Source: Cyanidiococcus yangmingshanensis (lineage: Eukaryota > Rhodophyta > Bangiophyceae > Cyanidiales > Cyanidiaceae). Taken from it: a DNA stretch of 64,000 bases. The position numbers and the translations under genes were made by a program. The stretch covers positions 496,001 to 560,000 of the forward strand of contig VWRR01000011.1 of NCBI GenBank assembly GCA_013995675.1, read 5' to 3'. The notes below the pieces were generated by a model, which had not been told where the DNA came from, searched no databases, and worked only from the letters and a program-made list of their open reading frames with translations. This document shows, in pieces, positions 1 through 11,323 of the stretch. How positions within the stretch are numbered: the first letter of the stretch is position 1; every line of letters begins with the position of its first letter.

Positions 1-3000
1 CGTTTGTGGTCCACATAGGCGCGCCGGATGGCGGCACGGCATCGCCTTGCGTTGACTGGCTCGCCATGGTCGTTGAACCAGCGTTTGTTATCGTAAAGCG
101 CGGGCCACCAAACTTGGCCGTGCTCTCGCGGCGCTCGCCACGAACCCAGTCAGTCAGTGTCCCAACCAGACGCTTCACTCGTCGTTTCTGGGATCGTTTC
201 GCTCCACCACCAGAGGTCGTCGATAAAAGGCTGCTGCTGTCCAGAGACTCTGCAGACGTGACGCCGAGCCCCGCTCCATTGGCACGTGTCGCGGTCATGT
301 CCGCTGCTGCCAGCGCAGCCCGCGTTGTTTCACTCATGCTCGACGAGAATGGCACCCAGGCGGCCTCGGGGATGAGCTGAAGTTGGGCAAATCCAGCGAG
401 ACGCCCAACCAGTTGACCTCCTCGAAAGAGCGGCACCTGGAAGGGCTGGCGGCCATCGAGGCCACCGACAGAGAGCACCATCGAGCCGCAGACTTGGTCG
501 TCTCCCACCGGAGACATGATCATCAGATGACCATGAACAAGTTGTTCGCGAATCTCCTCGAGATCGCTAGGCAGGTATGGAAGCGCAAAACGCCCGTTCC
601 AGCGGGGTGCCCGATCCAGCACCGGCCCCGAAAGAGAGGTACTGAACACATCCGCAAGTATGTCGCTGGAGAAGCTCAAATAGTACTGGAGAGGAGTGTC
701 TGCATTCAGCGGTTGTCCACTAACGCTCGCGTTTGGCAGCTGATGCAGGACGCTGTGCAACGAGTCCAGCACCAGACTGACCCGCACCGGACGAAGGGGA
801 ATCTGTGGACCCGTTCGAGCAGCAAAGACGTATTCATCAACCACGACTGCAATGTCGTTGGCCTCAAGCCGGCCTGCAGCAGACAGACCAACGCCCTCGT
901 GCAGTCGTTTCCGGTCGGGTGTCGCCCACGACAGCACGGCTCGCTCATCGATAACCGTGTACTCAGAGGATGCGCTGGCGATGTGTGCAGCTCGAGCAGA
1001 CGCGCTCAGCATGGCCAGACCAGAGAGATCACCGAGTGCGCCACTCGCGTACCAATAGTCCCACTGAAGTAGCGTATCTCGATCTGAACGACCCAGCTGG
1101 AGTGACTGGAGCGCAGGAAGCAACTCACTGCGGCCTCTTAGGACGACCACCGAGAAAACATATCCCTGTGCCGTAGATTCGCAAACCGATGGCGACCAGA
1201 CCGCTCAAGCTATTCTCGGCTGCTACGGAGGACTCGAAGACTTCGGCCACTGCATCGGCTGCATCAATGCGTACGAGGAGAGCGAGTGCAGCACCACCTC
1301 GAGGAAGCGCTCGTGCCGCCACACATCGATACAAACCATCCGTATCCAGGTCGTTGGGTAGCGCAGCGAGACCAAATCTCCTTCCAGAGGTGCCCGAGTC
1401 CGGCAGAACGAGGGCCACCAGCGCTGGTGGATGTTCCGTGGCACGTGGAAGGCCCCAGTCAGCTGCAGTCGCTGGCCACGTTGGTCTACTTGCGCTGGTC
1501 ACGCGTATCTGAATACGAAAGGCCCCTGAAGGCGCATGCGGCAACAATGAAGCTGGTAGCATGAGCCCAAAATTCCCTGACCAAGTGAGCACCGCTCGCA
1601 GAAAGACCTCCCGCATCGCTGGGTGGTGAAAGACAAGGTCCAAAGGTACCGGCTGCCGGTCACCGTGAAAGCGTAACCGTAGTCGATACTTGCCGCGGCT
1701 CTGTTCCAGTCGTTCGTACTGAACAAGTCGTTCGCGCGCATAGGCGTACTCGATGTGCTCAGGGGTGCGTACCAAGAGCTCTGTATCCCGCAGCAGCACA
1801 ACAACATGGATGCGCTCAGCCACTGCCGGTGAGCCACTGAAGTTGATCAAAACTCGTCCAGACCGCTTCGCTTGCTTCTGCAGCACCTGTGTCTGGCGAG
1901 GAGGACATGTTCCAGGCCTCGGTGCCTCGAGCAACCGTTGCATAGCCCAGCATCAGGTCGTAGGCCTCTTGACGATCGTCGTCGATAAAATGCTTGTTAA
2001 AAATACGCACTGCTGACTTGAGTCCGTCCTGAAGGAGGCCTTTTGTTGAGCGCCTGCCACTGCGGGCCATATCCGCCTTCATGGCAGCCGTGCCAGCATA
2101 CTGATACGAGAGCGCGTCTGCATTATTGCTCCAGAGACGCATGAATGTCGCTTCTCCGTCTGGAGAGAGTTGGATGGGTCGTTGGGTCGATATCGACCGC
2201 ACCGATGGAGAAGCATCGGGTGTCGCTGGTCCTGATGCTACCCCCGTGTTCGACGCATCGTTCAGAATGACGGCGAGCTGCTGCTGAAGCGCCTGCTTGG
2301 CGAGCGCACTCTGCACGACAGCCCGTCCGGTCTAGACAAGTCGATGCAGTTGACACGAAAGACACCCGTCTGCAATTGCCGAGCATCGACCATGAAGCCA
2401 TAGGCATCGAGATCGTTCAACAGGCGGCTCAAGAGGGCACAAATGCCTCGCTCGTACTCCTTTCCATGGCAGTGTCGATGAAAGTCGAATTCTACAAAGC
2501 GTGGCGCCCACGTGGCTGGACCGGCTGTTCCTCGAGTCGACGCAAGGTCTACCTGCTGGGCGTAGGCTCGAGCAACGACGGACTCGGAGCCCTCAGTGTT
2601 CACCAGGGATACCGCTGTGCATCGGCCATAGGAGCGACTTAGATTCTTGAAATGCTGGGTGAAAGCGGCCTGAGAGAGCAGCAGCGGAGCGTCAAGTTCT
2701 GGCGCTGGTCGGAGTGCTCCCTTGGTCTGCCTCCAAAACACCGGTATGGAGCCGCGAATGGATACAAAGGAGGTGCAACGGTGTTCGTGGAACACGATCT
2801 GTTCGGTCTCTACGAAATTCGCTACATGGCCGGTCTGGTCAATCCCACGAGAATGATAGCGTGTGCCTGCCCGTTTTCGGCTTTTGCGACTCAGCACAGT
2901 GACATAGACTCGTTCGATTCGACCTTGGCCATTGGCTGCCTCCGACCGGTAGATAGGTAGTTCTACGGATCCGACGTACCCCATGATTGCTCGGACAGCC

Positions 3001-3863
3001 CAGGTGCTGGCGAGAGGACCCAACGCACTCGCTAGCGGTCTGTTCCACCAAAATGTAGAGCCACTCGCACCCGTGATCTGCTTCTGCTGAGAACGCACCA
3101 AGTCTGCCTCGTAGCTGAAGAAGAGAAACCCTGATTCGAGCATCTTTAACATAGATGCAGATACATCGCGATCCGTCTTCAGGGCTGTATTCGGATGCAG
3201 TTTCACGAGTCGAACACGACTCGCGGTGTAGACAGACACCAGCCGATAAACAGCGTGTGGCTGGCTCGTTGTCCCCGAAGGTGGCGGCAGGCTCGCTCCC
3301 AGAACCGGCACGAACCCGGCTCGTTTCACTTCGGTTACCGTGACCAGATACGGCCCCGACGCAAGGAAGATGACACCTAAGAGCGCCGCTGCTGCGTCCA
3401 TTCCAAGAACGTCGCGGGCGTCGTACGCACTGCGTTTGTCGGCGACGAGGTGCGGCTCAGCGCGAAACGGCAGCAACAGCTGCGGGCCTACGTTTGGCTC
3501 CAGACTTCCCCGGTTGGCTGCATCGATAACGACGTTCGGGGAAGCCGCAGGATCAGGTGCCCAGCGGGAGCAGTCTTGCAGAACAAGTCCGTTGGAAAGG
3601 TGTACGATGCGAAGGGCTCGAGGCGGAGCGTCCACCCCGGGTGTCTCCGCCATCGCTGCAAGTTCAGCCACACCAACCTCTGCTGTTGAAAGAGTTGCTC
3701 TCCCAAGTTGACTTGGGAGTACCGACGCCCTCTCGTCCTCGATAAAAAACAAACCAACTCGACCGATCAGTCTACGGTGTCTGGACGTGCTGCTCTTCGA
3801 CAAGTCCAGTGGAGACCTGCAACCAAGTTGGGGTACGGGCGCGGGTCCAGTTTCCCGAACCAT
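1..3863 (-). CDS. SAC-domain phosphoinositide phosphatase (SAC9/synaptojanin-like), partial
   Basis: Predicted to remove phosphate from membrane phosphoinositides. It starts at the ATG at 3863 (MVRETGPAPV) and stays open past position 1, so the C-terminus is missing from the window. The first frame (3863 to about 2345) carries SAC-domain features, such as YHSRGIDQTGHVANFVETEQ and FVSIRGSIPVFWRQ, and then RVNCID. The catalytic motif NCIDCLDRTxVVQ is spread over three frames near 2325-2345. The third frame continues with typical SAC sequence (ALSYQYAGTAAMKADMARSG and TKGLLQDGLKSA). Further +1 frame changes lie near 1925 and 1150, after which one frame is open to position 1. Together the pieces exceed 1200 residues. 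The long C-terminal part shows no inositol 5-phosphatase signature, so it resembles plant SAC9 more than synaptojanin; that subfamily call is inference. Either the sequence has four one-base insertions, or this is a recent pseudogene, or it needs frameshifting. Confidence 0.8.
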
Positions 3864-4470
3864 TCCGTTTTCGCTTGCTTGGCCGTCGAGCCAAACCTGG
3901 GAACCGAGCGCTCGAGTCGGAGGTCTGTTTTCACTGCAGTGATCGGATCGGTCTGGTTGTGGCTCAATTCTATAGCACTGGTACTGGTCTCATTGGGTGG
4001 CTAGGGAGATCAACAGTCTTGATTTGAGTTCAAAACTATGTAGCGCTGCGTTCGATGGCGAATGAACGCGGCGGGACGGGAGGCTTTTGGCTTGGTCTCG
4101 TCAGGCCAGCTCAGTGCGCGTTTTCCTTGACGACTGATTGCTTGATCAGGTATATTTCTAGAGTCGATAGAGACAAGGCTAGCTTGTTGTCTGAGCCGAG
4201 CGATCAACAAAGCGTCGTTCGACCCGGTTTGCGTCACTGGGAACGCAGTGCTCGTGACGACTGGGTACGACGTCGGGTACGCGAAACGCACACAAGCACG
4301 CTAGAAGTGCAGTCGCTTCAAGTCGTCCCAACTTGACCGGCACCTGCAAGTGTTTCTGGCTGACTGCTCGAGCGTTTCTCTAGTTCCGCTCGGCACAGGA
4401 TGGAGACGTGTACAGATCGATATCGATAGACGAGGGCAACTTCATTGGATCATGTGTTCGGCGCGATTCT
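3864..4470. other. intergenic, SAC 5' side / WD40-like 3' side
   Basis: About 600 bases upstream of the SAC phosphatase start and downstream of the WD40-like stop codon. A 93-codon minus-strand reading frame (4010-4291) has no recognisable features. No RNA gene or clear promoter motif was seen. Confidence 0.4.
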
Positions 4471-5913
4471 TTACCCACCAGGTACGATAACAGGTGCTGT
4501 GCGAACAACTAGACGGCCGTCTGCGGAGAGCGAGGCCAATAATGGCTGATTCGTAGCACCCGCTGGCGACTTGATCCAGACCGCGCTCGGATGCCAAGCG
4601 AGGGCGATGATGAGCTCATCGTGGTCTCGAAAACGCTGCTCGAATGTCAGAGATTCCTCGAGTCCAATACTCGTAGCAGGAGCAGTCGCCGTCGTCGCAG
4701 CGAGTGCCGCAGTTGCTGACGAGACTGGGTCATGCCCGAGAGGTATGCCAGTTTCACCGCTCCTGTCGTTCCTGCTCCAGATCGAAACCGTCGGTTCTTG
4801 GTGTATCCCGTATGCGGCTATCGCGACGCGTAGTGATGCTTCGCGAGGCTGAAGCGCAAGCGCGGATGCAAAAACACCTCCTGCGGTACGATCATTGGGA
4901 GCTTGCCTTCAGCAGCATGCTGGCCTGATCTCGAAGCAAGTCTAGCGATAGCATCATCCCGTCGTCGGTTGAAGCGAGAACCGTAGAATGTCGTTGTGGC
5001 ACTCGAGTCAGTGCTAGTACAGTGCTGGTGAGAGGATGCGTCGCTGTTTTTGTTGGGGCACAAAGTCTAACAGGTCCACTCGGGCAGTCGGGGAGGATTT
5101 CGTACGCTTTCGCGAAACCAGACAAAGCGTTTGCGCGAGACGCCTCCCTGGAGCTGAGCTCCAGCGTACGAGCGACCTGTGTTTGTCGAGTATCAAACAG
5201 AAAGATTGGTCCATTGGCATGAGCGCCTAGCACTAGCGCAGGCTTTTGTGGATCCACAAAGCAGGCGCAGGTCCAATGTAAATCGGCAAGCCGTTTGTGC
5301 TCCGAATAGATCGTTCTCGGAGACCGTTCAAGGTTGCAATTCCATTGCGTCTTCAGCGTCTCTCCATTCACGATCTGAAACTGGTGCGGAATACCTATGG
5401 CGATCGTTTGATCTGACTCTGACAAGTCCATCGCTTGAACGCTTACTTGGAGCTGGATTTCCCAAATCATCCGCTGAGGCGGTGCTCGCCAACGCAGCGC
5501 TATTCGTTATTGCTTGGCGAAACGAGTCATGGGTTTCAAGCAAATATGGCAGACGTGTTGCCGTCAACCAGGGCCTTTTGTCTACATGGTGTTGGCCAGC
5601 ACTGTACACGACTGGTTCTGGGCCTTGTGCGATATAGGAGACCTCAGCCAAGTGCTCGCTCTTCAGCGAGGCTACGAAATGCAAGTCCTTGCGTTCAGCC
5701 GTCGAATTCCACGAGAACCAACTCGCTGCGGGAGGTGAGTTCAGCGCCCAAAGTCTCGACTGAACCTACTCCAGTTGGTCGATAACCAGAAGCAAGCAGG
5801 AAACGAGCACTTGGGAGACTTGACTCCCGCGCCTGAGTTCCGGCTCGTGGAGGAATCGCAATAATCCGCCGAGCTGGGTTCTTCACCCCTATCGCTACAG
5901 AGACGGTCTGCAT
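4471..5913 (-). CDS. WD40-repeat-like protein, spread over four frames
   Basis: Uncharacterised; probably a beta-propeller scaffold. Four overlapping minus-strand reading frames follow one another: from the ATG at 5913 (MQTVSVAIGVKNPARR), then 5684-based, then 5470-based, then a last frame ending in TAA at 4471-4473. Each change is +1. WD-like features are visible in the later pieces: VQAMDLSESDQTIAIGI, ALVLGAHANGPIFLFDT, VLASTDDGMMLSLDL, TVSIWSRND, and finally HDELIIALAWHPS followed by LLASLSADGRLVVRT. The last frame matches a canonical terminal WD blade, which is why the gene is extended beyond the stop at 4892. The family member was not recognised. The start is uncertain: coding-like sequence also continues upstream of 5913 in other frames. 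It could equally be a decaying pseudogene. Confidence 0.45.
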
Positions 5914-7313
5914 TCGACGTCTTTGTTCGGGGTAGGGGTGTCGCGTGTGCCCAGCAAACCGACTCGCATAGAGCGCAGCCCGTGTGCCTGCACCTGCTGA
6001 GACTGCTTGCTGCTACGAGGCTGCACTCGGTGCAGCAGAGAGGTCCGAACGTCCCTCGAAAGCGGTGTCACCTCTTGGCTGTCCTCTGAATCGACACGAA
6101 CTCGGATCGCGGCACTCGAGTTCGAATCGCAGCCTCCGGTCCCAGTGTAAACAGTTTGCTGAGAGAGGTCTTCTGCCAGCGGTCACTGCACAGACCTGAC
6201 AGTTGCACTGAAATCAACGTCGATCTCGCTTCTTGCAGTTGTTCGCAGCGGCCTCAGGGACACGGATGTACGATCCTCAACGCCCGAACAGCAAGTTTAT
6301 TCAGAGCACGTCCGATTGTTCGTGCACGCCTCGCTTCCTAGGTTGCTTCCTTGCCCTCTGGAGAAACGCTCACTCAGCCAGCTGTTGAAGACGTTCGTTC
6401 GCGTTGCAAGAGCGACCGCGCTGTACGTTGAGCACCACGTAGTCTGTAAGACCCTTCAATAACAAGTCGCAGCGGCCGCAACAGGGCTTCGTTTGGGGTT
6501 GTCTTTCCACGAAGCGTTTGGACTCTGTTATAGATAATCAAATACTGAGGACATTTTGGAGCGAACTCGGTACAAATGCAAGACTCAAGTAATTCTTTCG
6601 GCGATGATGAAGAAAACCAGATGCCAAGACGACAAAGCTTGTGGATAGCGGAGCAAAATGCCCTGCTCGGCATGCCGTAGAGACCATAACCTTGAAGGTC
6701 TGGGCAATATGCTCCTTGTGCTGCATGGTTTCGACCCGGTTGCACAACTTCTTGGTGAGTTTACGAACAAACGCGATGGTTCGTAATCCTGGTAAGCTAC
6801 CTTTAGCGACGCAATCCTGTTCCTTATAGTCATCGATTCTAAACGGAACTTGTGACGAGTGCGATAAACGCATAACGAGTTCGTGAGCATCGTAAATAGT
6901 CGTTTCGTGTTGAGCGAAATGTAGCCTATCATCTTCGACGATGCCTCCTCTTGTGAATATCCTTCCTTTCGATGGAGCTATTCTTGTTCGCTCGTCATGT
7001 CTTTTTGTTTTGCAGGCATACCATGGCGGCTGAGGAACAAGTAGTTATAACACGGGTCGATGTGCTCGTTGTCGCCCACTGAGAAGACATGTGTGGCGCC
7101 CCTCTGGTACGGTTCGCGGACCGTTGCGTTTCGTGCTTCGGGAAAAGGCTGCTGCCGCAGCCATGAGCACTTGAATACACACTTTTCGGTTTTAGAAAGA
7201 TTTGTGGGACGCATCGCTGCAGTGAATCGTAGGCCGCTGAGGCTGACGTTCAGTGAAGTGACACTAAGGAGGCACTTGAGGTTTCGGACGCCTTGCTCTG
7301 AGAGGTTGCAAGC
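5914..7313. other. region without a confirmed gene; fragmentary ORFs at 6374-6932 (-)
   Basis: Between the WD40-like gene and the twin-CX9C gene. On the minus strand a 115-codon frame from 6932 (MIGYISLNTKRLFTMLTNSL) passes by a +1 change into a frame ending at 6374 that reads KELLESCICTEFAPKCPQYL. A third frame from 6873 is also open. No family was recognised, and composition is more AT-rich than in the neighbouring genes. It may hold one small, frame-disrupted gene or nothing. About 380 bases (6933-7313) upstream of the twin-CX9C ATG probably hold its promoter. Confidence 0.25.
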
Positions 7314-7568
7314 ATGGGCCCGCTTTTGGAAACATCTGGTTCTCGAGTGAACCCTGCAGCACCTGCAGATCCGTGTGCGAAACTGAGAAGGGAGGCTCTG
7401 CACTGCATCGAAAGCACAAAACTCGGATCGCGAACTTTCGATCCCTGCCAAGTGGTGCAGAAACGATATCGTCGCTGCCGCAACCTCTGGGAGACGGAGA
7501 TTCGTCGGGCTCGACGGGAGGAGCGACCACCAGACCCCCAAGTCGTGGACCAGCCTGAAGAGCCCTGA
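7314..7568 (+). CDS. twin-CX9C mitochondrial intermembrane-space protein (COX23/CHCHD7-like)
   Basis: 84 residues from the ATG at 7314. The protein has two CX9C motifs, Cys21/Cys31 and Cys45/Cys55, separated by 13 residues, followed by [18 protein letters not shown]. This is a CHCH fold: two helices joined by two disulfides, typical of proteins imported by Mia40/Erv1 into the mitochondrial intermembrane space. The second helix pattern (YRRCRNLW) resembles COX23/CHCHD7, which acts in cytochrome c oxidase assembly; choice of that member over other small CHCH proteins is inference. It lies convergent to petC copy 1. The stretch from 7428, just before the second CX9C half, is repeated exactly at 9457, so this is the complete copy and the other is truncated. 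There is no cleavable presequence, as expected for this import route. Confidence 0.75.
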   Translation: MGPLLETSGSRVNPAAPADPCAKLRREALHCIESTKLGSRTFDPCQVVQKRYRRCRNLWETEIRRARREERPPDPQVVDQPEEP

Positions 7569-8588
7569 GTCGACTATGATGCCTGGGACATAACGGCGAG
7601 TCTCGGACGTAGACCCTTAGCGCCGTGGCACTTTGTCTGGCGTTGGTCCGGCTCCTCCCTGGTTTTGTTGACGAAACCGAAACGTCACCTCTGAGTCGAT
7701 CTCCATAAGGCTATGACGCGACCGTGTTGAACGGCAGGTTTCTATCTGTTTTACAAACTAGAATAGAGGTGAACCCGAGCGCGCCTCGGTTGGTGCTCGT
7801 ATTTTTAGCATGCGAGCACGGCTGGGTCTGGGTCCTTCTCGATAGGGTACTGGTGCACTGCGCGCGGGACTATTGTGCAGTATGTGGAAGTGGTTGGGAG
7901 AGCGACCCTCCCTCATTTTGGATACTAAGACTGTGCACGATTGCGCAAGAAACTAGTGGGGTAAGATTTTTACAGGAAGAAGGTTAGGCGCTGATTTGTG
8001 CCGAGCGATATCGCCGATGGTGCGATCGCGGGAGGAATGCGTTCCGCACACAAGACGGCGTCGCGATCGGGACGCGGCGGCGGCGGCGGCAACGTTAAAA
8101 GTTGCAGGTTGGGTTCTTCTAGACGAGACAGCGTCGAGATAGACGACGGAAAACTCAGCGTGAACGAGGAGGAGCTCGCAACATGCGGATGAATGCCGCG
8201 CATGATTGATGGTATCTCGATCAGTGCCTCTGTGTGCACTGGAGTCTTGGTGCCTGCCTCAACAAGAGACCGCGTTGGCGTACTTTATGTGCGTCAGACA
8301 CTTGTCGCAGTCGCTGTGTAGCGATCATATGTGGAGGCGCTGACGTCTCTCTCATCATCCAAGCCGACGCAGGATTGAGAAAAGCGTTCACGAGCTGCTG
8401 GGACGAGTGACCTTTACCAACCGAGGTCGATTCACCAAACTACATCGGCGAAGCGATTGGCCTCAGCGTTCACACGCGAGCGCGCGAGCCTTCTTATCTG
8501 TTGTCGTTGGGTTGTCTCGGGGAACCAACGCCTGCTCATGATCATCGCATCATCGAACTTGCCCGAACCTTGTTGTCTTTGTCAGCGC
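7569..8588. other. intergenic between convergent twin-CX9C and petC-1
   Basis: About 1 kb between two convergent stop codons. The left third is the part of the duplication that is identical in both copies. No further gene is recognised. A short CGG run occurs near 8070-8090. The 250 bases before the petC stop again resemble the second copy. Confidence 0.5.
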
Positions 8589-9305
8589 TCACTTCCACCA
8601 GGGTTTCTCACCCGTTCGAAAGTCAGTCTCTTTCCAGGGCTTGACCTCCACGAACCCGTCCTCGTTGACGTCGGTGTGCGCCAGCGCCAGAGACAGTGGT
8701 GCGGGACCGCGGACCACTTTGCCGGTGCGATCATACTGCGACCCATGACACGGACAAATAAACTTGTTCTGTGCCGCGTTCCAAGGAACAACACACCCCA
8801 GGTGGGTGCATACTGCGTTGAGGGCGTAGCTCTCGAGTTCGCCCGAGTTATTCACCACGAGGTAGGTCGGCTCGCCATTCAGGCCCTGCACAAGGTCACG
8901 CGAGCCCGGTTGGTGCGTCTGGAGATAGGTCTCTTTTTTAATTGGGGTGCCCAGCGCGTCCTTGGCAACAACATCGCCGGAACCCTTGTTCTTAATTGGC
9001 GGCACAAAGAAGCTCGCATACGTCCCAAGCATAATACTCGCCGGCAAACCAACAGAACCCACCAGAAGCAAATTCAGCAGCATACGCTTGTTCATATCAG
9101 GAACATAGTCATCGTCCGAACTCGATGGTCCACTGCCGTCACCACCGCTGCCACCTCCGCGCACGTTATCGAGCGTGCTTGGCCTCGCAAACGTCATGCA
9201 GAGCGGTGCATAGCGCTTCGCCTGGCTCGGCTGCAAACGCTGCACACCGCTAGTCCGAGTCAGTCCATTCTTATTCAAGATAGGTGTAGAGAGAAACGCA
9301 AACAT
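8589..9305 (-). CDS. petC: cytochrome b6f Rieske iron-sulfur protein, copy 1
   Basis: 238 residues. It carries electrons from plastoquinol to cytochrome f in the thylakoid b6f complex. The start is the ATG at 9305: [12 protein letters not shown] begins a plastid transit peptide with Phe at position 2, the pattern of red-algal plastid import; the open frame upstream is taken as untranslated. A Gly/Ser/Asp-rich stretch is followed by one membrane helix (about residues 70-100). The Rieske [2Fe-2S] ligands lie in CTHLGC (166-171) and CPCHGS (about 184-189), and the protein ends EKPWWK. It is b6f type rather than mitochondrial bc1, judged from the sequence around the cluster. It sits inside the tandem duplication and differs from copy 2 at six residues (Asn/Ser, Ile/Val, Asp/Gly, Asn/Asp, Ser/Gly, Thr/Ser), all outside the cluster motifs. 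Confidence 0.95.
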   Translation of the reverse strand: MFAFLSTPILNKNGLTRTSGVQRLQPSQAKRYAPLCMTFARPSTLDNVRGGGSGGDGSGPSSSDDDYVPDMNKRMLLNLLLVGSVGLPASIMLGTYASFFVPPIKNKGSGDVVAKDALGTPIKKETYLQTHQPGSRDLVQGLNGEPTYLVVNNSGELESYALNAVCTHLGCVVPWNAAQNKFICPCHGSQYDRTGKVVRGPAPLSLALAHTDVNEDGFVEVKPWKETDFRTGEKPWWK

Positions 9306-9348
9306 GTCTTTTCGCCTATTCGACCAAGTAAATAGCCGGCACGAGTGA

Positions 9349-9597
9349 ATGTCGAGATCTGTAGAACACCAACAACGAATCGGAATTTGCGACCGGAATC
9401 GAAACGACGATCGCCGCCGGATGTTTCTAAAGAGCATCGAGTGCGTACAAGGGGGCTCGCGAACTTTCGATCCCTGCCAAGTGGTGCAGAAACGATATCG
9501 TCGCTGCCGCAACCTCTGGGAGACGGAGATTCGTCGGGCTCGACGGGAGGAGCGACCACCAGACCCCCAAGTCGTGGACCAGCCTGAAGAGCCCTGA
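9349..9597 (+). pseudogene. truncated, chimeric copy of the twin-CX9C gene
   Basis: An 82-codon frame that keeps only the second CX9C helix and C-terminus (from 9457, identical to the full gene). Its first 36 codons come from sequence upstream of petC-1 read on the opposite strand. The first CX9C motif is lost; the remaining upstream cysteines are not in CX9C spacing. It overlaps the probable promoter and 5' UTR of petC-1. It is most simply a fragment left by the tandem duplication, although the fused frame is open with an ATG-like start. Expression would be needed to call it a gene. Confidence 0.7.
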
Positions 9598-10606
9598 GTC
9601 GACTATGATGCCTGGGACATAACGGCGAGTCTCGGACGTAGACCCTTAGCGCCGTGGCACTTTGTCTGGCGTTGGTCCGGCTCCTCCCTGGTTTTGTTGA
9701 CGAAACCGAAACGTCACCTCTGAGTCGATCTCCATAAGGCTATGACGCGACCGTGTTGAACGGCAGGTTTCTATCTGTTTTACAAACTAGAATAGAGGTG
9801 AACCCGAGCGCGCCTCGGTTGGTGCTCGTATTTTTAGCATGCGAGCACGGCTGGGTCTGGGTCCTTCTCGATAGGGTACTGGTGCACTGCGCGCGGGACT
9901 ATTGTGCAGTATGTGGAAGTGGTTGGGAGAGCGACCCTCCTTCGTTTTCGCCGGCGATTCTCTAAGTGGCTGCAGATATAATCAGAAAGATGGAGTCGTT
10001 AGAGAAACAAGTTTGTTCGTTCATCAGTACTAGCCGATAGACACGGTCGTGCCGTCATTGAAGAAGTAAGCTCTGCGGACCGGACTGCGTCTGGACCGGG
10101 ACAGCGCTGCGGCGGAGGCGCAAGAACAAGATCCGGGTTGCTCTGGGCGCGCAAGTGCCTAGACGACGGAGGCCTCGGTCTGAGTGAAAAGAAGCTCCCA
10201 GCATGCCGATGAGTGCCATCCGGTTCGGTTAGCTTCTCGACAAGTGTCTCTGTACACGGGAAATTCAGTTCCTGTCTCAACGATAGACTGTGTTGGCATA
10301 CTTTATGTCCGTCATATGCTTCTTGGAGTAACCTGTGTCGCGATCATGCGTCGAGGCGCTGACGTGTCTCTCATCATCCAAGCCGACGCAGGATTGAGAA
10401 AGCGTTCACGAGCTGCTGGGACGAGTGACCTTTACCAACCGAGGTCGATTCACCAAACTACACCGGTGTAGTGGCTGCCCTCAGCGTTCACACGCGAGCG
10501 CGCGAGCCTTCTTATCCGCTGTCGTTGGGTTGTCTCGGGAAACCAACGCCTGCTCATGATCATCGCATCATCGAACTTGCCCGAACCTTGTTGTCTTTGT
10601 CAGCGC
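9598..10606. other. intergenic between chimeric twin-CX9C fragment and petC-2
   Basis: The counterpart of 7569-8588. The first about 340 bases are identical to unit A, the middle (9941-10356) is diverged, and the last about 250 bases are similar again. No separate gene was recognised. Confidence 0.5.
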
Positions 10607-11323
10607 TCACTTCCACCAGGGTTTCTCACCCGTTCGAAAGTCAGACTCTTTCCAGGGCTTGACCTCCACGAACCCGTCCTCGTTGACGTCAGTGTGCGCC
10701 AGTGCCAGAGACAGCGGTGCGGGACCACGGACTACTTTGCCGGTGCGGTCATACTGCGACCCATGACACGGACAAATAAACTTGTTCTGTGCCGCGTTCC
10801 AAGGCACAACACACCCCAGGTGGGTACATACTGCGTTGAGGGCATAACCTTCCAGTTCGCCCGAATCGTTCACCACGAGGTAGGTCGGCTCGCCATTCAG
10901 GCCCTGCACAAGGTCACGCGAGCCCGGTTGGTGCGTCTGGAGATAGGTCTCCTTTTTAATTGGGGTGCCCAGCGCGTCCTTGGCAACAACACCGCCGGAA
11001 CCCTTGTTCTTAATTGGCGGCACAAAGAAGCTCGCATACGTCCCAAGCATAACACTCGCCGGCAAACCAACAGAACCCACCAGAAGCAAATTCAGCAGCA
11101 TACGCTTGTTCATATCAGGAACATAGTCATCGTCCGAGCTCGATGGTCCACTGCCGTCACCACCGCTGCCACCTCCGCGCACGTTATCGAGCGTGCTTGG
11201 CCTCGCAAACGTCATGCAGAGCGGCGCATAGCGCTTCGCCTGGCTCGGCTGCAAACGCTGCACACCGCTAGTCCGAGTCAGTCCACTCTTATTCAAGATA
11301 GGTGTAGATAGAAACGCAAACAT
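10607..11323 (-). CDS. petC: cytochrome b6f Rieske iron-sulfur protein, copy 2
   Basis: 238 residues from the ATG at 11323 ([14 protein letters not shown]). Same architecture as copy 1: Phe-containing plastid transit peptide, one membrane helix, and Rieske motifs CTHLGC and CPCHGS. Both copies are intact, so both may be made. The open frame extends upstream to 11617, but the ATG at 11323 matches copy 1 and begins the transit peptide, so the extension is regarded as leader. The 5' flank resembles copy 1 for only about 70 bases and then differs, so the two copies probably have different promoters; this one shares the 490-base gap with divergent RACK1. That could allow separate regulation of two near-identical products, which is inference. 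Confidence 0.95.
   Translation of the reverse strand: MFAFLSTPILNKSGLTRTSGVQRLQPSQAKRYAPLCMTFARPSTLDNVRGGGSGGDGSGPSSSDDDYVPDMNKRMLLNLLLVGSVGLPASVMLGTYASFFVPPIKNKGSGGVVAKDALGTPIKKETYLQTHQPGSRDLVQGLNGEPTYLVVNDSGELEGYALNAVCTHLGCVVPWNAAQNKFICPCHGSQYDRTGKVVRGPAPLSLALAHTDVNEDGFVEVKPWKESDFRTGEKPWWK

Noticed and set aside
383-1072. 229-codon plus-strand ORF
   Set aside because: It lies antisense to the SAC protein, whose minus-strand frame here is continuous and compositionally protein-like; the plus frame has no recognisable features.
6110-6150. tRNA-like GTTCGAATC sequence
   Set aside because: The flanking bases do not form a T stem and no acceptor or anticodon arm could be found. Permuted or split tRNAs, known from related red algae, cannot be excluded by eye.
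8457-9335. 292-codon plus-strand ORF (and its twin at 10556-11311)
   Set aside because: Exactly antisense to the two petC genes; the long open frame is a shadow of their codon use.
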